43,921 nucleotides of DNA from Mycobacterium sp. (GTDB taxonomy: Bacteria > Actinomycetota > Actinomycetes > Mycobacteriales > Mycobacteriaceae): positions 1-43,921 of the forward strand of contig NZ_JAICZA010000023.1 in the NCBI RefSeq assembly GCF_025933915.1. Direction: 5' to 3'. The position numbers and the translations under genes were made by a program. Positions 7,608 through 16,008 of the stretch are shown in pieces. The notes under the pieces are model-generated. The model was not told the DNA's origin and made no database searches. It saw nothing but the letters and a program-made list of their open reading frames with translations. Numbering within the stretch: the stretch's first letter is position 1; each line of letters starts with the position of its first letter.

Positions 7608-9205
7608 CGGCACCGGGTCCCGTTCGGCTCGCGCAGCTCACCGTGCGGGGATGGCTGGCCCTCGTCCTGTGGATCATGGGCGCGACGGTGCTACTCGGGG
7701 CGCTGGTCGGCGCGGTGCTGCTGAATCGCACCGACCAGGTGTCGCGCGAGGTGGGTGGCGACATACAGCCCGCGCGCGTCGCGGCGACCCACCTGCAGGC
7801 GGCCTTGCGGGACCAGGAAACGGGTGTGCGTGGGTACCTGATCTCCGCCGACCGGCAGTTCCTCGCGCCGTATTACGACGGGCAACGCGCCGAACAGGCG
7901 GCGGCCGACGAGATTCGGCGACTTGTGGGGGAGCGCGCGGCATTGATGGCCGATCTGGACGCGGTCGAAGCGGCGGCCGCCGACTGGCGGACGAGCTATG
8001 CCGAACCGGTCATCGCGGGTGTGACCCCCAAAGTTCCCAGCGTCGTCAGCACGTCGATGGCCGACCTCGGCAAGGCCAAATTCGACCGTCTACGAGTGCT
8101 TTTCGATGCGCAGAACACGCACCTGGCGGACGCGGCGACCAGCGCCGTCGACGAGCTCGACGAGATCAACGGCTGGCGCGACTGGGTGCTGGGCTCGATG
8201 GTGCTGATCGTCATAGGGGCGGCCGTGGTGCTGGGGTTGCTGAGCCGCGCGGCGATCACGCGGCCGATCGCAAATCTGGCCGCGGTCTGCCGCCGAATCG
8301 CCCAGGGTAATTTCACCGAAACCATCTCGGCGCCCCAGCGGCCCAAGGACATTCGGAACATGGCCATCGACGTGGAGAGCATGCGCAAGCGCATGGTCGA
8401 CGAGCTCGACGTGTCACGTTCGTCCCAAGCGCAGCTGGATGAGCAGACCGCGGAATTGCGCCGTTCCAACACCGAACTCGAGCAGTTCGCCTACGTCGCC
8501 TCCCATGATCTGCAGGAGCCGCTGCGCAAGGTCGCCTCCTTCTGCCAGCTGCTGGAGAAGCGGTACGGCGACAAGCTCGACGAGCGGGGCATCGAATACA
8601 TCGGCTTCGCCGTCGACGGCGCCAAACGCATGCAGGCGCTGATCAACGACCTGCTCACCTTCTCCCGAGTCGGCCGGCTGGGCACCACGGAAACCGAGGT
8701 GGCGCTCGACGCGACGCTCGACGCCGGCCTGGCCAACCTGGCGGTGGCGATCGAGGAAACCGACGCCGAGGTCGAGCGGCCGGCGGAGCCGCTCCCGCAG
8801 ATCGTCGGGGACCCGATGCTGCTGACGATGCTGTGGCAGAACCTCATCGGCAACGCGATCAAGTTCCGGCACAAGGATCGTCCGCCCCGCGTCGTCATCG
8901 AATGCGCACCCGGCACCGGCACCCACGACGGCGAATGGATGCTGAGCGTGTCGGACAACGGCATCGGCATCCCGGAGGAATTCTCCGACAAGGTCTTCGT
9001 CATCTTTCAACGGCTGCACGGGCGGGAGGTGTACGCCGGAACCGGTGTCGGTCTTGCGCTGGTCAAGAAGATCGTCGAGCACCACGGCGGCACCGTGCGC
9101 ATCGACACGTCCTACACCGAGGGCACCCGATTCGAATTCACGCTGCCCGTTCCCGGACCCGTCGAGGAAGAAGACCCAGTCGCTTTGGAAGGAGCGCATC
9201 AGTGA
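7604..9205 (+). CDS. CHASE3-HAMP sensor histidine kinase (phytochrome-kinase type)
   Basis: A 533-residue membrane kinase starting at a GTG inside the stop of the preceding gene (GTGA overlap). It has a membrane helix near residues 14-40, an extracytoplasmic CHASE3 sensor with the signature RDQETGVRGYLIS, a second helix (about 190-212), a HAMP linker (ITRPIANLAAVCRRI), a short coiled coil and a HisKA domain with the phosphorylated histidine H301 in SHDLQEPLRKV. The HATPase_c domain has NLIGNAIKFRH (N box), DNGIGIPEEF and GTGVGLALVKKI. The DHp helix resembles those of Cph1-type kinases, which pair with Rcp1-like regulators such as the one encoded next. The CHASE3 ligand is unknown. Phosphotransfer to both neighbouring receivers is an inference from gene order. 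Confidence 0.92.
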   Translation: MTAPGPVRLAQLTVRGWLALVLWIMGATVLLGALVGAVLLNRTDQVSREVGGDIQPARVAATHLQAALRDQETGVRGYLISADRQFLAPYYDGQRAEQAAADEIRRLVGERAALMADLDAVEAAAADWRTSYAEPVIAGVTPKVPSVVSTSMADLGKAKFDRLRVLFDAQNTHLADAATSAVDELDEINGWRDWVLGSMVLIVIGAAVVLGLLSRAAITRPIANLAAVCRRIAQGNFTETISAPQRPKDIRNMAIDVESMRKRMVDELDVSRSSQAQLDEQTAELRRSNTELEQFAYVASHDLQEPLRKVASFCQLLEKRYGDKLDERGIEYIGFAVDGAKRMQALINDLLTFSRVGRLGTTETEVALDATLDAGLANLAVAIEETDAEVERPAEPLPQIVGDPMLLTMLWQNLIGNAIKFRHKDRPPRVVIECAPGTGTHDGEWMLSVSDNGIGIPEEFSDKVFVIFQRLHGREVYAGTGVGLALVKKIVEHHGGTVRIDTSYTEGTRFEFTLPVPGPVEEEDPVALEGAHQ

Positions 9206-9645
9206 CCACGGCCGAGGGTAGAGCGATCGATATCCTGCTCGTCGAAGACGACCCGGGAGACGAGCTCATCACGCGAGAAGCGTTCGAGCACAACAAGCTC
9301 AAGAACAGGCTGCACGTCGCGCACGATGGGGAGGAGGGCCTCAACTACCTCTACCGGCGTGGTGAGTTCGCCGACGCGCCGCGGCCCGACTTGATCCTGC
9401 TCGATCTGAACCTGCCCAAATACGACGGCCGCCAGCTGCTGGAGAAGATCAAGTCCGACCCCGCGCTGGCCCAAATCCCGGTCGTCGTGCTCACCACCTC
9501 CTCGGCGGAGGAGGACATCCTGAAGAGCTACAAGCTGCACGCCAACGCCTACGTCACCAAACCCGTTGACCTGGACCAGTTCATGAAGGCGGTCCGGCAG
9601 ATCGACGAGTTCTTCGTTCAGGTGGTGCGGCTGCCGACCGCCTGA
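9202..9645 (+). CDS. Single-domain response regulator, Rcp1 family
   Basis: A 147-residue stand-alone receiver with no output domain. It has the acidic pocket VEDDPGDE, the phospho-acceptor Asp in LILLDLNLPKYDG, the switch Thr in VVVLTTSS and the Lys in YVTKP. The Rcp1 features are the long beta2-alpha2 region (EEGLNYLYRRGEFADAPRPD) and the C-terminal DQFMKAVRQIDEFFVQVV. Regulators of this type take phosphate from a phytochrome-like kinase and act by protein contact or as a phosphate sink. The GTG start overlaps the kinase stop by 4 bases, so the three genes 6429-9645 form one translationally coupled operon. It ends 20 bases from the convergent pstA gene. Confidence 0.92.
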   Translation: MTTAEGRAIDILLVEDDPGDELITREAFEHNKLKNRLHVAHDGEEGLNYLYRRGEFADAPRPDLILLDLNLPKYDGRQLLEKIKSDPALAQIPVVVLTTSSAEEDILKSYKLHANAYVTKPVDLDQFMKAVRQIDEFFVQVVRLPTA

Positions 9646-9665
9646 ACGGCCCACGCTGAAATGGG

Positions 9666-10514
9666 TTACGCCGATTCCGAGTGACGCCGCGCGAACCAGG
9701 TGATCAGCCGTCCGAGGAGGATCAGCACGAACACGAACACGATCAGCAGGAACGCCGCGTCGTAGGACAGGTCGCGAGCCGCCTTCGACGGCAGGTTGTA
9801 GAACGTCCAGATCGGGTAGGTCAGGTAGCCGACCGGTGAGCCGGTGAGCTTGCCGCTCGGCGCGGAATTCGACCAGCCCGCCGTGTACAACATGGGCGCC
9901 GTCTCGCCGACCGCCAGCGCGAGCGCCACCAGCAGACCGGTGACGATTCCGGGGATCGCCGACTTGAGCACGATCTTGCGCAGGGTCCAACCGAGCGGTA
10001 GCCCGAGCGCTTCGGCCCCCTCCCGGTAGGACGTGGGCACCTGAGCAAGCGCGGACTCGGTGGCCTTGGCGATGTACGGAATGCTCATCGCCGAGAGCGT
10101 CAGCACCCCGGCCGCCAGGGAAAACCCCCATCCGAACTTCACCACCAGCGCCAGGTAGCCGACGTACCCGAGCACGATCGACGGGATGCCGGACAGTATT
10201 TCGTAGGCACCCCGCAGAATGGAACGCGTTCTGCCGCCGGCGAATTCGGAGAGATAGATTCCCGTCAGCACGCTGACCGAGCCCCCGACCAGCAGGACGC
10301 CGACACCGACGACCACCGTGCCGATGATGGCGTTGCGCAGGCCGCCGCCATTGCCGCGGGTGTCGGTCACCAGCACGCTCCAGGTGAACACCGGCAACGC
10401 GCGGCCGACGACCTCGATCAGCATCCACAGCGTCGGCACGACCACCACCGCCAAGCAGCACGCGCAGGCGGCCCAGAACAGCGCGTTGACGACCTTGCGT
10501 CGGGTACCGACCAC
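9666..10514 (-). CDS. pstA: Phosphate ABC transporter permease PstA (PstA2-type)
   Basis: One of the two membrane subunits of the high-affinity phosphate importer. The 282-residue protein has six hydrophobic segments, starting with an N-terminal helix ([20 protein letters not shown]), and the ABC permease EAA loop [20 protein letters not shown] followed by [24 protein letters not shown]. The GTG start at 10514 begins 1 base after the pstC stop, so the two are translationally linked. It is the last gene of the minus-strand pst operon. By position (behind pstS1 and pstC) it corresponds to M. tuberculosis PstA2. The C-terminus is ordinary, and the gene converges on the Rcp1-like regulator with only 20 bases between them. 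Confidence 0.94.
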   Translation of the reverse strand: MVGTRRKVVNALFWAACACCLAVVVVPTLWMLIEVVGRALPVFTWSVLVTDTRGNGGGLRNAIIGTVVVGVGVLLVGGSVSVLTGIYLSEFAGGRTRSILRGAYEILSGIPSIVLGYVGYLALVVKFGWGFSLAAGVLTLSAMSIPYIAKATESALAQVPTSYREGAEALGLPLGWTLRKIVLKSAIPGIVTGLLVALALAVGETAPMLYTAGWSNSAPSGKLTGSPVGYLTYPIWTFYNLPSKAARDLSYDAAFLLIVFVFVLILLGRLITWFARRHSESA

Positions 10515-10515
10515 G

Positions 10516-11556
10516 TCAGACCCCTCGTCCCACCGGCAGTGCGGTACCCGACACCCGGCGCACCATGGCGCGGGCCGCCACGTTCGTCAGCAACGTGATC
10601 ACCATCAGCACCAGGGAGACCTCGGCGAGGGTCTTCACGGCGAAGTCGGTGAAGTCGGTCATCGCCGAATCCAATTGCGACACAACGGTGGCGGCGATGG
10701 TGGTCATCGTCGAGTAGATGTTGGTGGGCATCGCGCCCAGCACCGCGCCCGACACCATGGCGACGGCCATCGTCTCGCCCAGCGCGCGCCCGAGCCCGAG
10801 CACCACGGCGCCGACGATCCCGCTGGACACCCACGGCAGGGTGACCCGTCGCGCGCACTCCCAGTCGGTCATCCCCAGCGCGACGGCACCCTCGCGCGGC
10901 AGCACCGGCACCTGCCGGATCAGGTCGCGGGTGGTGCTGGCGATGATGGGAATCACCATCACCGCCAGCACCAGGCCGGACACCAACAAGCCCTCCCCGT
11001 TACCGGTGTTGCCGCGGAAGTAGTCGAGCACCGGCACGTCGGGGGCGTTGCGGGCGATCACCGGGGCCACGTTGTGCGCGATGAACGGCCCGAATGTCAT
11101 TGCGCCCCATAGGCCGACGATGACACTGGGGATGCCCGCGAGCAATTCGAGCACCATTCCGACGGCCGACGCGAGACGCTTCGGCAACCGCTCCGCGATC
11201 ACCAACGCCGCACCGATCGACACCGGCACCCCGATGATCAGGGCGATCGCCGACGTCGCCAGGGTCCCGACGATCAGCGGCAACGCCCCGTAGTAGGCGC
11301 CGGCCGGATGTCGGACGCCTCGGGTGACCACGGCGTCGCCATAGGTGTTGCCGGGGTTCCAGTCGGTGGCGGTGAAAAAGTGCAGCCCGTTGACCCTGAT
11401 CGCGGGCAGCGCCTCGAGGAGCAGGGTCGCGAGCACGAACACGAGCGCGAGCAGCGGAACCACCGCACCCACCGCACCCAGGGAACGGATGGCCAGGCCC
11501 GGGCGGCGCGCGCCGCGGATCCGCTCCAGCGCGTTCCCCGCCGTGAAGTCGGTCAC
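10516..11556 (-). CDS. pstC: Phosphate ABC transporter permease PstC (PstC1-type)
   Basis: The partner permease of PstA. About 346 residues with six membrane segments: [19 protein letters not shown] near the N-terminus, then [52 protein letters not shown], the helix after the EAA loop and a C-terminal helix. The EAA loop is [20 protein letters not shown], with [13 protein letters not shown] after it. A periplasmic insert between helices 1 and 2 ([20 protein letters not shown]) is typical of PstC and contacts PstS. I chose the GTG at 11556; a TTG one codon upstream is in frame. It lies 7 bases after the pstS1 stop. Confidence 0.94.
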   Translation of the reverse strand: MTDFTAGNALERIRGARRPGLAIRSLGAVGAVVPLLALVFVLATLLLEALPAIRVNGLHFFTATDWNPGNTYGDAVVTRGVRHPAGAYYGALPLIVGTLATSAIALIIGVPVSIGAALVIAERLPKRLASAVGMVLELLAGIPSVIVGLWGAMTFGPFIAHNVAPVIARNAPDVPVLDYFRGNTGNGEGLLVSGLVLAVMVIPIIASTTRDLIRQVPVLPREGAVALGMTDWECARRVTLPWVSSGIVGAVVLGLGRALGETMAVAMVSGAVLGAMPTNIYSTMTTIAATVVSQLDSAMTDFTDFAVKTLAEVSLVLMVITLLTNVAARAMVRRVSGTALPVGRGV

Positions 11557-11563
11557 CAAATCC

Positions 11564-12703
11564 CTACTGGCCGCTGATCTTGGCGATCTGGGCGTCCGAC
11601 GACTTCGCGACCTCGGCCGGCAGCGGCTGGAAGTGAACCTTGTCCAGGAAGGAGGCGTTGTTGCCGTCGGTGATCGCCCAGTGCAGGAAGGCCTGCAGCG
11701 TCTGGGCGGTGGCGGAGTCCTTCTGGCTGCTGTTGACGATGGCGTACTCGTAGTTGACGATCGGGTACCCGTCCGCGGCCGGGCCGTTGATCAGCGAGAT
11801 CGCCTGGTTCGCCGGGGTTTTCGTTGCGAAGCCGGCAGCCGCGGCCTGGATGCTCTTGGCGTCGGGCAGCAGGTACTTGTCGGAGGCGTTGGCCAGTTGC
11901 GCCTCGCCGAGCCCCTTGCCCTGGGCCTGGTCGAGGAAGCTGATGCCGATGTAGGCCACGCAGCCCGGGGTGTCCGCGCAGCCGGTCACCATGCCGCCGT
12001 TGCCGTTCTCGCCGAGCGCGCCGGGCACCGCCGGGAAGTCGACGGTGGTGCCGAAGCCGGGCGAGTGGCCCCAGCCGTCGGGGTCCTGCTTGGACAGGTA
12101 TTGGGTGAACAGGAAGGTGTCACCGGACCCGTCGGAGCGGTGCAGCGGAACCACCGGTGTGGCAGGCAGATTCACCCCGGGATTGAGCCCGGCGATCTGC
12201 GGGTCGTTCCAGGTTTTGACGGTGCCGTGGTACATGGCGGCCAGCACCTTGCCGTTCAGCTTGATGTGCTCGGTGACACCGGGAAGGTTGTAGTTGACCT
12301 GCTGTGCCGAAATGGCCAGCGCGATGTTCATCAGCCCCTTGTGCGCGGCCATGTCGCCCTCGGACAGGTAGGCGTCGGAGGCGCCGATGTTGACCGCCCC
12401 GGCCGCCGCCTGGGAGATCCCGGTGCCCGAGCCCGTGCCCTGGGTGGTGATCGTGACGTTCGAGTACTTGTCGTGATAGGCCGGGCCCCACAGGTTGAAC
12501 AGCGGGTACAGCAGCGTGCTGCCGGTCTCCGACAACGTCACCGGCGATGACGCCGGCGTCGTTGCGACCGGGCCGCCGCCGCCACCCGGATTCGGCGAAC
12601 CGCTCTGCGAGTTCGAACCACACGCGGCCATGCCGACGACGAGGACCAACACCAATGGTGCCGCCGCGGCCGCCGCCAGCAACCTACTCAAACGAACTTT
12701 CAC
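11564..12703 (-). CDS. pstS1: Phosphate-binding lipoprotein PstS1, downstream copy (38-kDa antigen family)
   Basis: A 379-residue secreted lipoprotein that captures phosphate and delivers it to PstCA. The signal peptide ends in a lipobox with the modified cysteine at C28 (GMAACGS). A Gly/Pro-rich linker follows, then the two-lobed binding protein starting [12 protein letters not shown], whose Ser/Gly/Thr loop wraps phosphate; [15 protein letters not shown] and [10 protein letters not shown] are further ligand loops by homology with M. tuberculosis PstS1. The GTG start has a good ribosome site (AAAGGGAG). It lies 30 bases behind a second, very similar PstS1 gene. The two are near-identical toward their 3' ends but differ in the linker and in several surface loops (for example [12 protein letters not shown] here versus SEWGAAYRAKYP). 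Confidence 0.95.
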   Translation of the reverse strand: MKVRLSRLLAAAAAAPLVLVLVVGMAACGSNSQSGSPNPGGGGGPVATTPASSPVTLSETGSTLLYPLFNLWGPAYHDKYSNVTITTQGTGSGTGISQAAAGAVNIGASDAYLSEGDMAAHKGLMNIALAISAQQVNYNLPGVTEHIKLNGKVLAAMYHGTVKTWNDPQIAGLNPGVNLPATPVVPLHRSDGSGDTFLFTQYLSKQDPDGWGHSPGFGTTVDFPAVPGALGENGNGGMVTGCADTPGCVAYIGISFLDQAQGKGLGEAQLANASDKYLLPDAKSIQAAAAGFATKTPANQAISLINGPAADGYPIVNYEYAIVNSSQKDSATAQTLQAFLHWAITDGNNASFLDKVHFQPLPAEVAKSSDAQIAKISGQ

Positions 12704-12733
12704 GGTCTTCTCCCTTTCATTGCGTTACTGTGC

Positions 12734-13867
12734 TCATCCGCTGATCTTCGCGATCTGGGTGTCCGACAACGTCACCACCGGTTCCGGCAGCGGCTGGAAG
12801 TGAAGCTTGTCCAGGAAGGAGGCGTTGTTGCCGTCGGTGATCGCCCAGTGCAGGAAGGCCTGCAGCGTCTGGGCGGTGGCGGCGTCCTTCTGGCTGCTGT
12901 TGACGATGGCGTACTCGTAGTTGACGACCGGGTACCCGTCGGGGGCGGGGCCGTTGATCAGCGAGATCGCCTGGTTCGCCGGGGTTTTCGAGGCGAAGCC
13001 GGAGGCCGCGGCCACAACGTTGTTGGCCGTGGGCAGCAGGTACTTGCCGGAGGCGTTGCCCAGCTTGGCCTGACCGAGCCCGTGCTGGTCGGCCTCGTCG
13101 AGCGAGCCGATGCTGGTGTAGGCCACGCAGCCGGGGTTCGCGGCGCAGCCCGTCACCATGGCGCCGTCGCCGTTCTCGCCGAGTGCGCCTGGCACCGCGG
13201 GGAACTCGACCGTGGTGCCGAAGCCGGGCGAGTGGCCCCAGCCGTCGGGTTCCTGCTGGGACAGGTACTGGGTGAACTGAAACGTGCTGCCGGACCCGTC
13301 GGAGCGGTGCAGCGGAACCACCGGGGTATCCGGGAGCTGCAGGCCGGGGTTGATGCCCGCGATCTGTGGGTCGTTCCAGGTTTTTATCGCGCCCCGGTAC
13401 ATGGCGGCCAGCACCTTGCCGTTGAGCTTGAGGTGCTGATGGACACCCGGCAGGTTGTAGTTGACCTGCTGCGCCGAAATGGCCAGCGCGATGTTCATCA
13501 GCCCCCGGTGCGCGGCCATGTCGCCCTCGGACAGGTAGGCGTCGGAGGCGCCGATGATGACGGCCCCGGCCGCGACCTGGGAGATCCCGGCGCCCGAGCC
13601 GCTGCCCTGGGTGGTGATGGTGACGTTCGGGTACTTCGCGCGATAGGCGGCGCCCCACTCGCTGAACAACGGGTAGAGCAGCGTGCTGCCGGTCTCCGAC
13701 AGTTCGACGGTGGACGTCGCCGGGGCGGCGGCGACGCTGCCGGCGCTCAGCCCGGTGTTCGGCGCGCCCCCCCTGGGGGTCTCGGCGTGCGAACCGCACG
13801 CGGCGATCCCGAGGGCCGGCGGAACAATGGCCACCAGGCCCAGCAGCGTACCCAGACGAGCCCTCAC
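12734..13867 (-). CDS. pstS1: Phosphate-binding lipoprotein PstS1, upstream copy (38-kDa antigen family)
   Basis: The first of two tandem PstS1 genes; 377 residues from the GTG at 13867. That start is preferred over upstream codons because it gives a proper lipoprotein signal with the lipid-bearing cysteine at C24 (LGIAACGS) and follows an AGAGGAAG ribosome site. The mature protein has the phosphate loops [27 protein letters not shown] and HRSDGSGSTF. By eye roughly four in five residues match the downstream copy. It differs in its linker (HAETPRGGAPNTGLS), in having VIIGAS for VNIGAS, and in a more divergent 20-residue stretch after GCVAY. It follows pstB by 37 bases and is in the same operon. 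Both copies look intact, so they may differ in affinity or antigenicity; which does the main transport is not evident. Confidence 0.95.
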   Translation of the reverse strand: MRARLGTLLGLVAIVPPALGIAACGSHAETPRGGAPNTGLSAGSVAAAPATSTVELSETGSTLLYPLFSEWGAAYRAKYPNVTITTQGSGSGAGISQVAAGAVIIGASDAYLSEGDMAAHRGLMNIALAISAQQVNYNLPGVHQHLKLNGKVLAAMYRGAIKTWNDPQIAGINPGLQLPDTPVVPLHRSDGSGSTFQFTQYLSQQEPDGWGHSPGFGTTVEFPAVPGALGENGDGAMVTGCAANPGCVAYTSIGSLDEADQHGLGQAKLGNASGKYLLPTANNVVAAASGFASKTPANQAISLINGPAPDGYPVVNYEYAIVNSSQKDAATAQTLQAFLHWAITDGNNASFLDKLHFQPLPEPVVTLSDTQIAKISG

Positions 13868-13904
13868 GTCCTCGCTTCCTCTTCCCCTGCGAGACCCTTT
13901 CCCG

Positions 13905-14765
13905 CTATCGACTTTCCGTGACCCCGGCCCTGTGCGAGGAGCCTTGATCCGAGCCCTGGGTTGGCCGGAACGGCGCGAAGTAGCGGACGGTCTCCTCATG
14001 CTTGGGCGACAGGAACAGCTGCTCGGTCGGCCCCTCCTCGACCAGCCTGCCCTCGAAAAAGAAGGCGGTCCGGTCGCCGGTGCGGGCGGCCTGGGCGAGG
14101 TCGTGGGTGACCATGATCACGGTCAGCCGGTCGGCAAGTGAGCGGATGAGCCCCTCGATCTTTTCGGTCGTGGTCGGGTCCAGCGAGGAAGTGGGCTCGT
14201 CGAGTAGGAGCACCGCCGGGTTGACCGCGAGCGCGCGCGCCAGGCACAGCAGCTGCTGCTGGCCACCGGAGAGCCGGAACGGGGAATCACCGAGCCGGTC
14301 CTTGACCGCGTCCCACAGGCCGACCTCGGTGAGCCGCGCCTCGGCGACGTTTTTGAATTCCTTGCGCGGCGCCATTTTGTGCGCTCGCACACCGGCCACC
14401 ACGTTGTCCATGATCGACATCGGGAACGGATTGGGACGCTGGAACAGCATGCCGACGCTGCGGCGAAACTCCATCAGGTCGCGGTCGGAGAAGATGGTGC
14501 GCCCGCCCAACAGGACATCACCGCTGTGCCGGAAACCGGAGACCTTGTCGTTCATCCTGTTCAGGGTGCGCAGGAAGGTGGTCTTACCCGAGCCGGTAGG
14601 ACCCAGCAGGGTGGTGACCGAGCGGGCGGGGAAGTCGAGACTGACCTGCTCGAGGACCGTCTTGGGGCCGAACCCCAGAGTCAGATCGACCGCGCGCATG
14701 GGCTGGCGGCCATCATCGGCGCCAGGAGCCGCAACTGCGGCTTGTAGCTGTTGTTCGCGACGCAT
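13905..14765 (-). CDS. pstB: Phosphate ABC transporter ATP-binding protein PstB
   Basis: The ATPase of the phosphate importer, acting on the cytoplasmic face of PstCA. The 286-residue protein has Walker A GPTGSGKTT, the Q-loop in MLFQRPNPFP (typical of PstB), the ABC signature LSGGQQQ, Walker B AVLLLDEPTSSLDP and the H-loop MVTHD. The signature continues LLCLARAL, where most PstB proteins have RLCIARAL. I chose the ATG at 14765; a TTG two codons upstream and an ATG at 14699 are also in frame. A polar C-terminal tail of about 20 residues follows the core. It is the first gene of the minus-strand operon and divergent from pstS2, so the 121-base gap between them holds the operon promoter. Confidence 0.95.
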   Translation of the reverse strand: MRREQQLQAAVAAPGADDGRQPMRAVDLTLGFGPKTVLEQVSLDFPARSVTTLLGPTGSGKTTFLRTLNRMNDKVSGFRHSGDVLLGGRTIFSDRDLMEFRRSVGMLFQRPNPFPMSIMDNVVAGVRAHKMAPRKEFKNVAEARLTEVGLWDAVKDRLGDSPFRLSGGQQQLLCLARALAVNPAVLLLDEPTSSLDPTTTEKIEGLIRSLADRLTVIMVTHDLAQAARTGDRTAFFFEGRLVEEGPTEQLFLSPKHEETVRYFAPFRPTQGSDQGSSHRAGVTESR

Positions 14766-14886
14766 TGACAACCGATGCTACGTGTTTGCGCCCGGCGGGC
14801 GGTCACGGGCCGTTAACCTCCTATTCTTTGTCAAGGGTTTGTATATTCGCGATTAGTTAACTTTCGTTGACGATCGAAGGAGTTTC
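14766..14886. promoter_or_regulatory. Divergent pstB/pstS2 promoter region with two GTTAAC sites
   Basis: The gap between the two arms of the phosphate cluster contains GTTAAC at 14812-14817 and again at 14856-14861, 44 bases apart (about four helical turns). Between them is the AT-rich box TATATT (14842-14847), a good -10 for pstS2. No consensus -35 sits at the right distance, which fits an activator-dependent promoter. Mycobacterial pst genes are controlled by SenX3-RegX3, whose sites contain GTTCACC-like half-sites; the GTTAACC at 14812 resembles one, but this is only suggestive. pstS2 has an AAGGAG ribosome site at 14877-14882. Confidence 0.5.
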
Positions 14887-15990
14887 GTGAGATTCGCTCG
14901 ATCTGGAGTCGCACTGAGCGTGGTGGCCGCCGCCCTCACGCTGGCGGGATGCGGCGGCGACAACACATCGTCGGGATCGAGCGCCGCGTCGGCGCGGGTG
15001 GACTGCGGCGGTAAGAAAGTGCTGAAAGACAGCGGCTCGACCGCGCAGCAAAACGCCATCGAGCAGTTCGTCTACGCCTACGTTCGCGCCTGCCCCGGCT
15101 ACACGCTGGATTACAACGCCAACGGATCCGGCGCCGGCGTGACCCAATTCCTCAACAACCAAACCGATCTCGCCGGGTCCGACGTGCCCCTGGACCCGTC
15201 CACCGGTCAGAACGACCGGGCGGCGCAGCGATGCGGTTCGCCGGCCTGGGATCTGCCCACGGTGTTCGGGCCGATCGCGGTCACCTATCACCTCACCGGG
15301 GTGAACGGGCTGAAGCTGGACGGGCCCACCGCCGCGAAGATCTTCAACGGCACCATCACCAAGTGGGACGATCCGGCACTGAAGGCGATCAACGCGGGCC
15401 TGGGCCTGCCGTCGACGCCCATCGCGGTCATCTTCCGCAGCGACAAATCGGGCACCACCGCCAACTTCCAGAAGTACCTCGACGGCGCGTCCGATGGCGC
15501 CTGGGGCAAGGGCGCCAACGAGACGTTCAACGGCGGCGTCGGGCAGGGCGCCAGCGGGAACAACGGCACGTCCGCGCTGCTGCAGAACACCGAGGGGTCG
15601 ATCACCTACAACGAGTGGTCCTTCGCGGTGGGCAAGCAGCTGACCATGGCTTCGATCATCACGTCGGCGGGTCCGGACGCGGTGCCGATCACCACGGACT
15701 CCGTCGAGAAGACGATCGCCGCGGCGACCTTCAAGGGGCAGGGTAACGACCTGGTGCTCGACACCTCGTCGTTCTACAAACCCACCCAGTCGGGCGCCTA
15801 CCCCATTGTGCTGGCGACCTATGAAATCGTCTGCTCGAAGTATCCGGACGCGGCGACGGGCACGGCGGTGAAAGCGTTCATGCAGGCCGCGATCGGTCCG
15901 GGCCAGGACGGTCTGGACCAGTACGGTTCCATCCCGCTGCCCAGCTCGTTCACGGCAAAGCTGTCGAGCGCGGTCAATGCGATTTCCTGA
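14887..15990 (+). CDS. pstS2: Phosphate-binding lipoprotein PstS2
   Basis: A 367-residue lipoprotein (370 in M. tuberculosis PstS2) with a short signal peptide and lipid-bearing cysteine C22 (LAGCGGDN). The ligand loops are [32 protein letters not shown] and [12 protein letters not shown]. Four further cysteines are placed as in M. tuberculosis PstS2 ([29 protein letters not shown]). It is clearly different from the two PstS1 copies across the divergent promoter. The GTG at 14887 gives the proper signal sequence. It lies 18 bases upstream of pknD and is surely cotranscribed with it, the same pairing as Rv0932c-Rv0931c in M. tuberculosis. PstS2 may hand phosphate to the importer or supply a signal to PknD's propeller domain; the latter is conjecture. 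Confidence 0.95.
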   Translation: MRFARSGVALSVVAAALTLAGCGGDNTSSGSSAASARVDCGGKKVLKDSGSTAQQNAIEQFVYAYVRACPGYTLDYNANGSGAGVTQFLNNQTDLAGSDVPLDPSTGQNDRAAQRCGSPAWDLPTVFGPIAVTYHLTGVNGLKLDGPTAAKIFNGTITKWDDPALKAINAGLGLPSTPIAVIFRSDKSGTTANFQKYLDGASDGAWGKGANETFNGGVGQGASGNNGTSALLQNTEGSITYNEWSFAVGKQLTMASIITSAGPDAVPITTDSVEKTIAAATFKGQGNDLVLDTSSFYKPTQSGAYPIVLATYEIVCSKYPDAATGTAVKAFMQAAIGPGQDGLDQYGSIPLPSSFTAKLSSAVNAIS

Positions 15991-16008
15991 CGCCAAGGAG
16001 GCTCGACG

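Noticed and set aside
12734..13867. The two PstS1 genes as an assembly duplication
   Set aside because: They differ along most of their length, including signal peptides and linkers, so they are distinct genes.
14829..14834. A perfect TTGACA on the minus strand as the pstB -35
   Set aside because: No acceptable -10 lies 16-19 bases downstream in that direction; probably chance.
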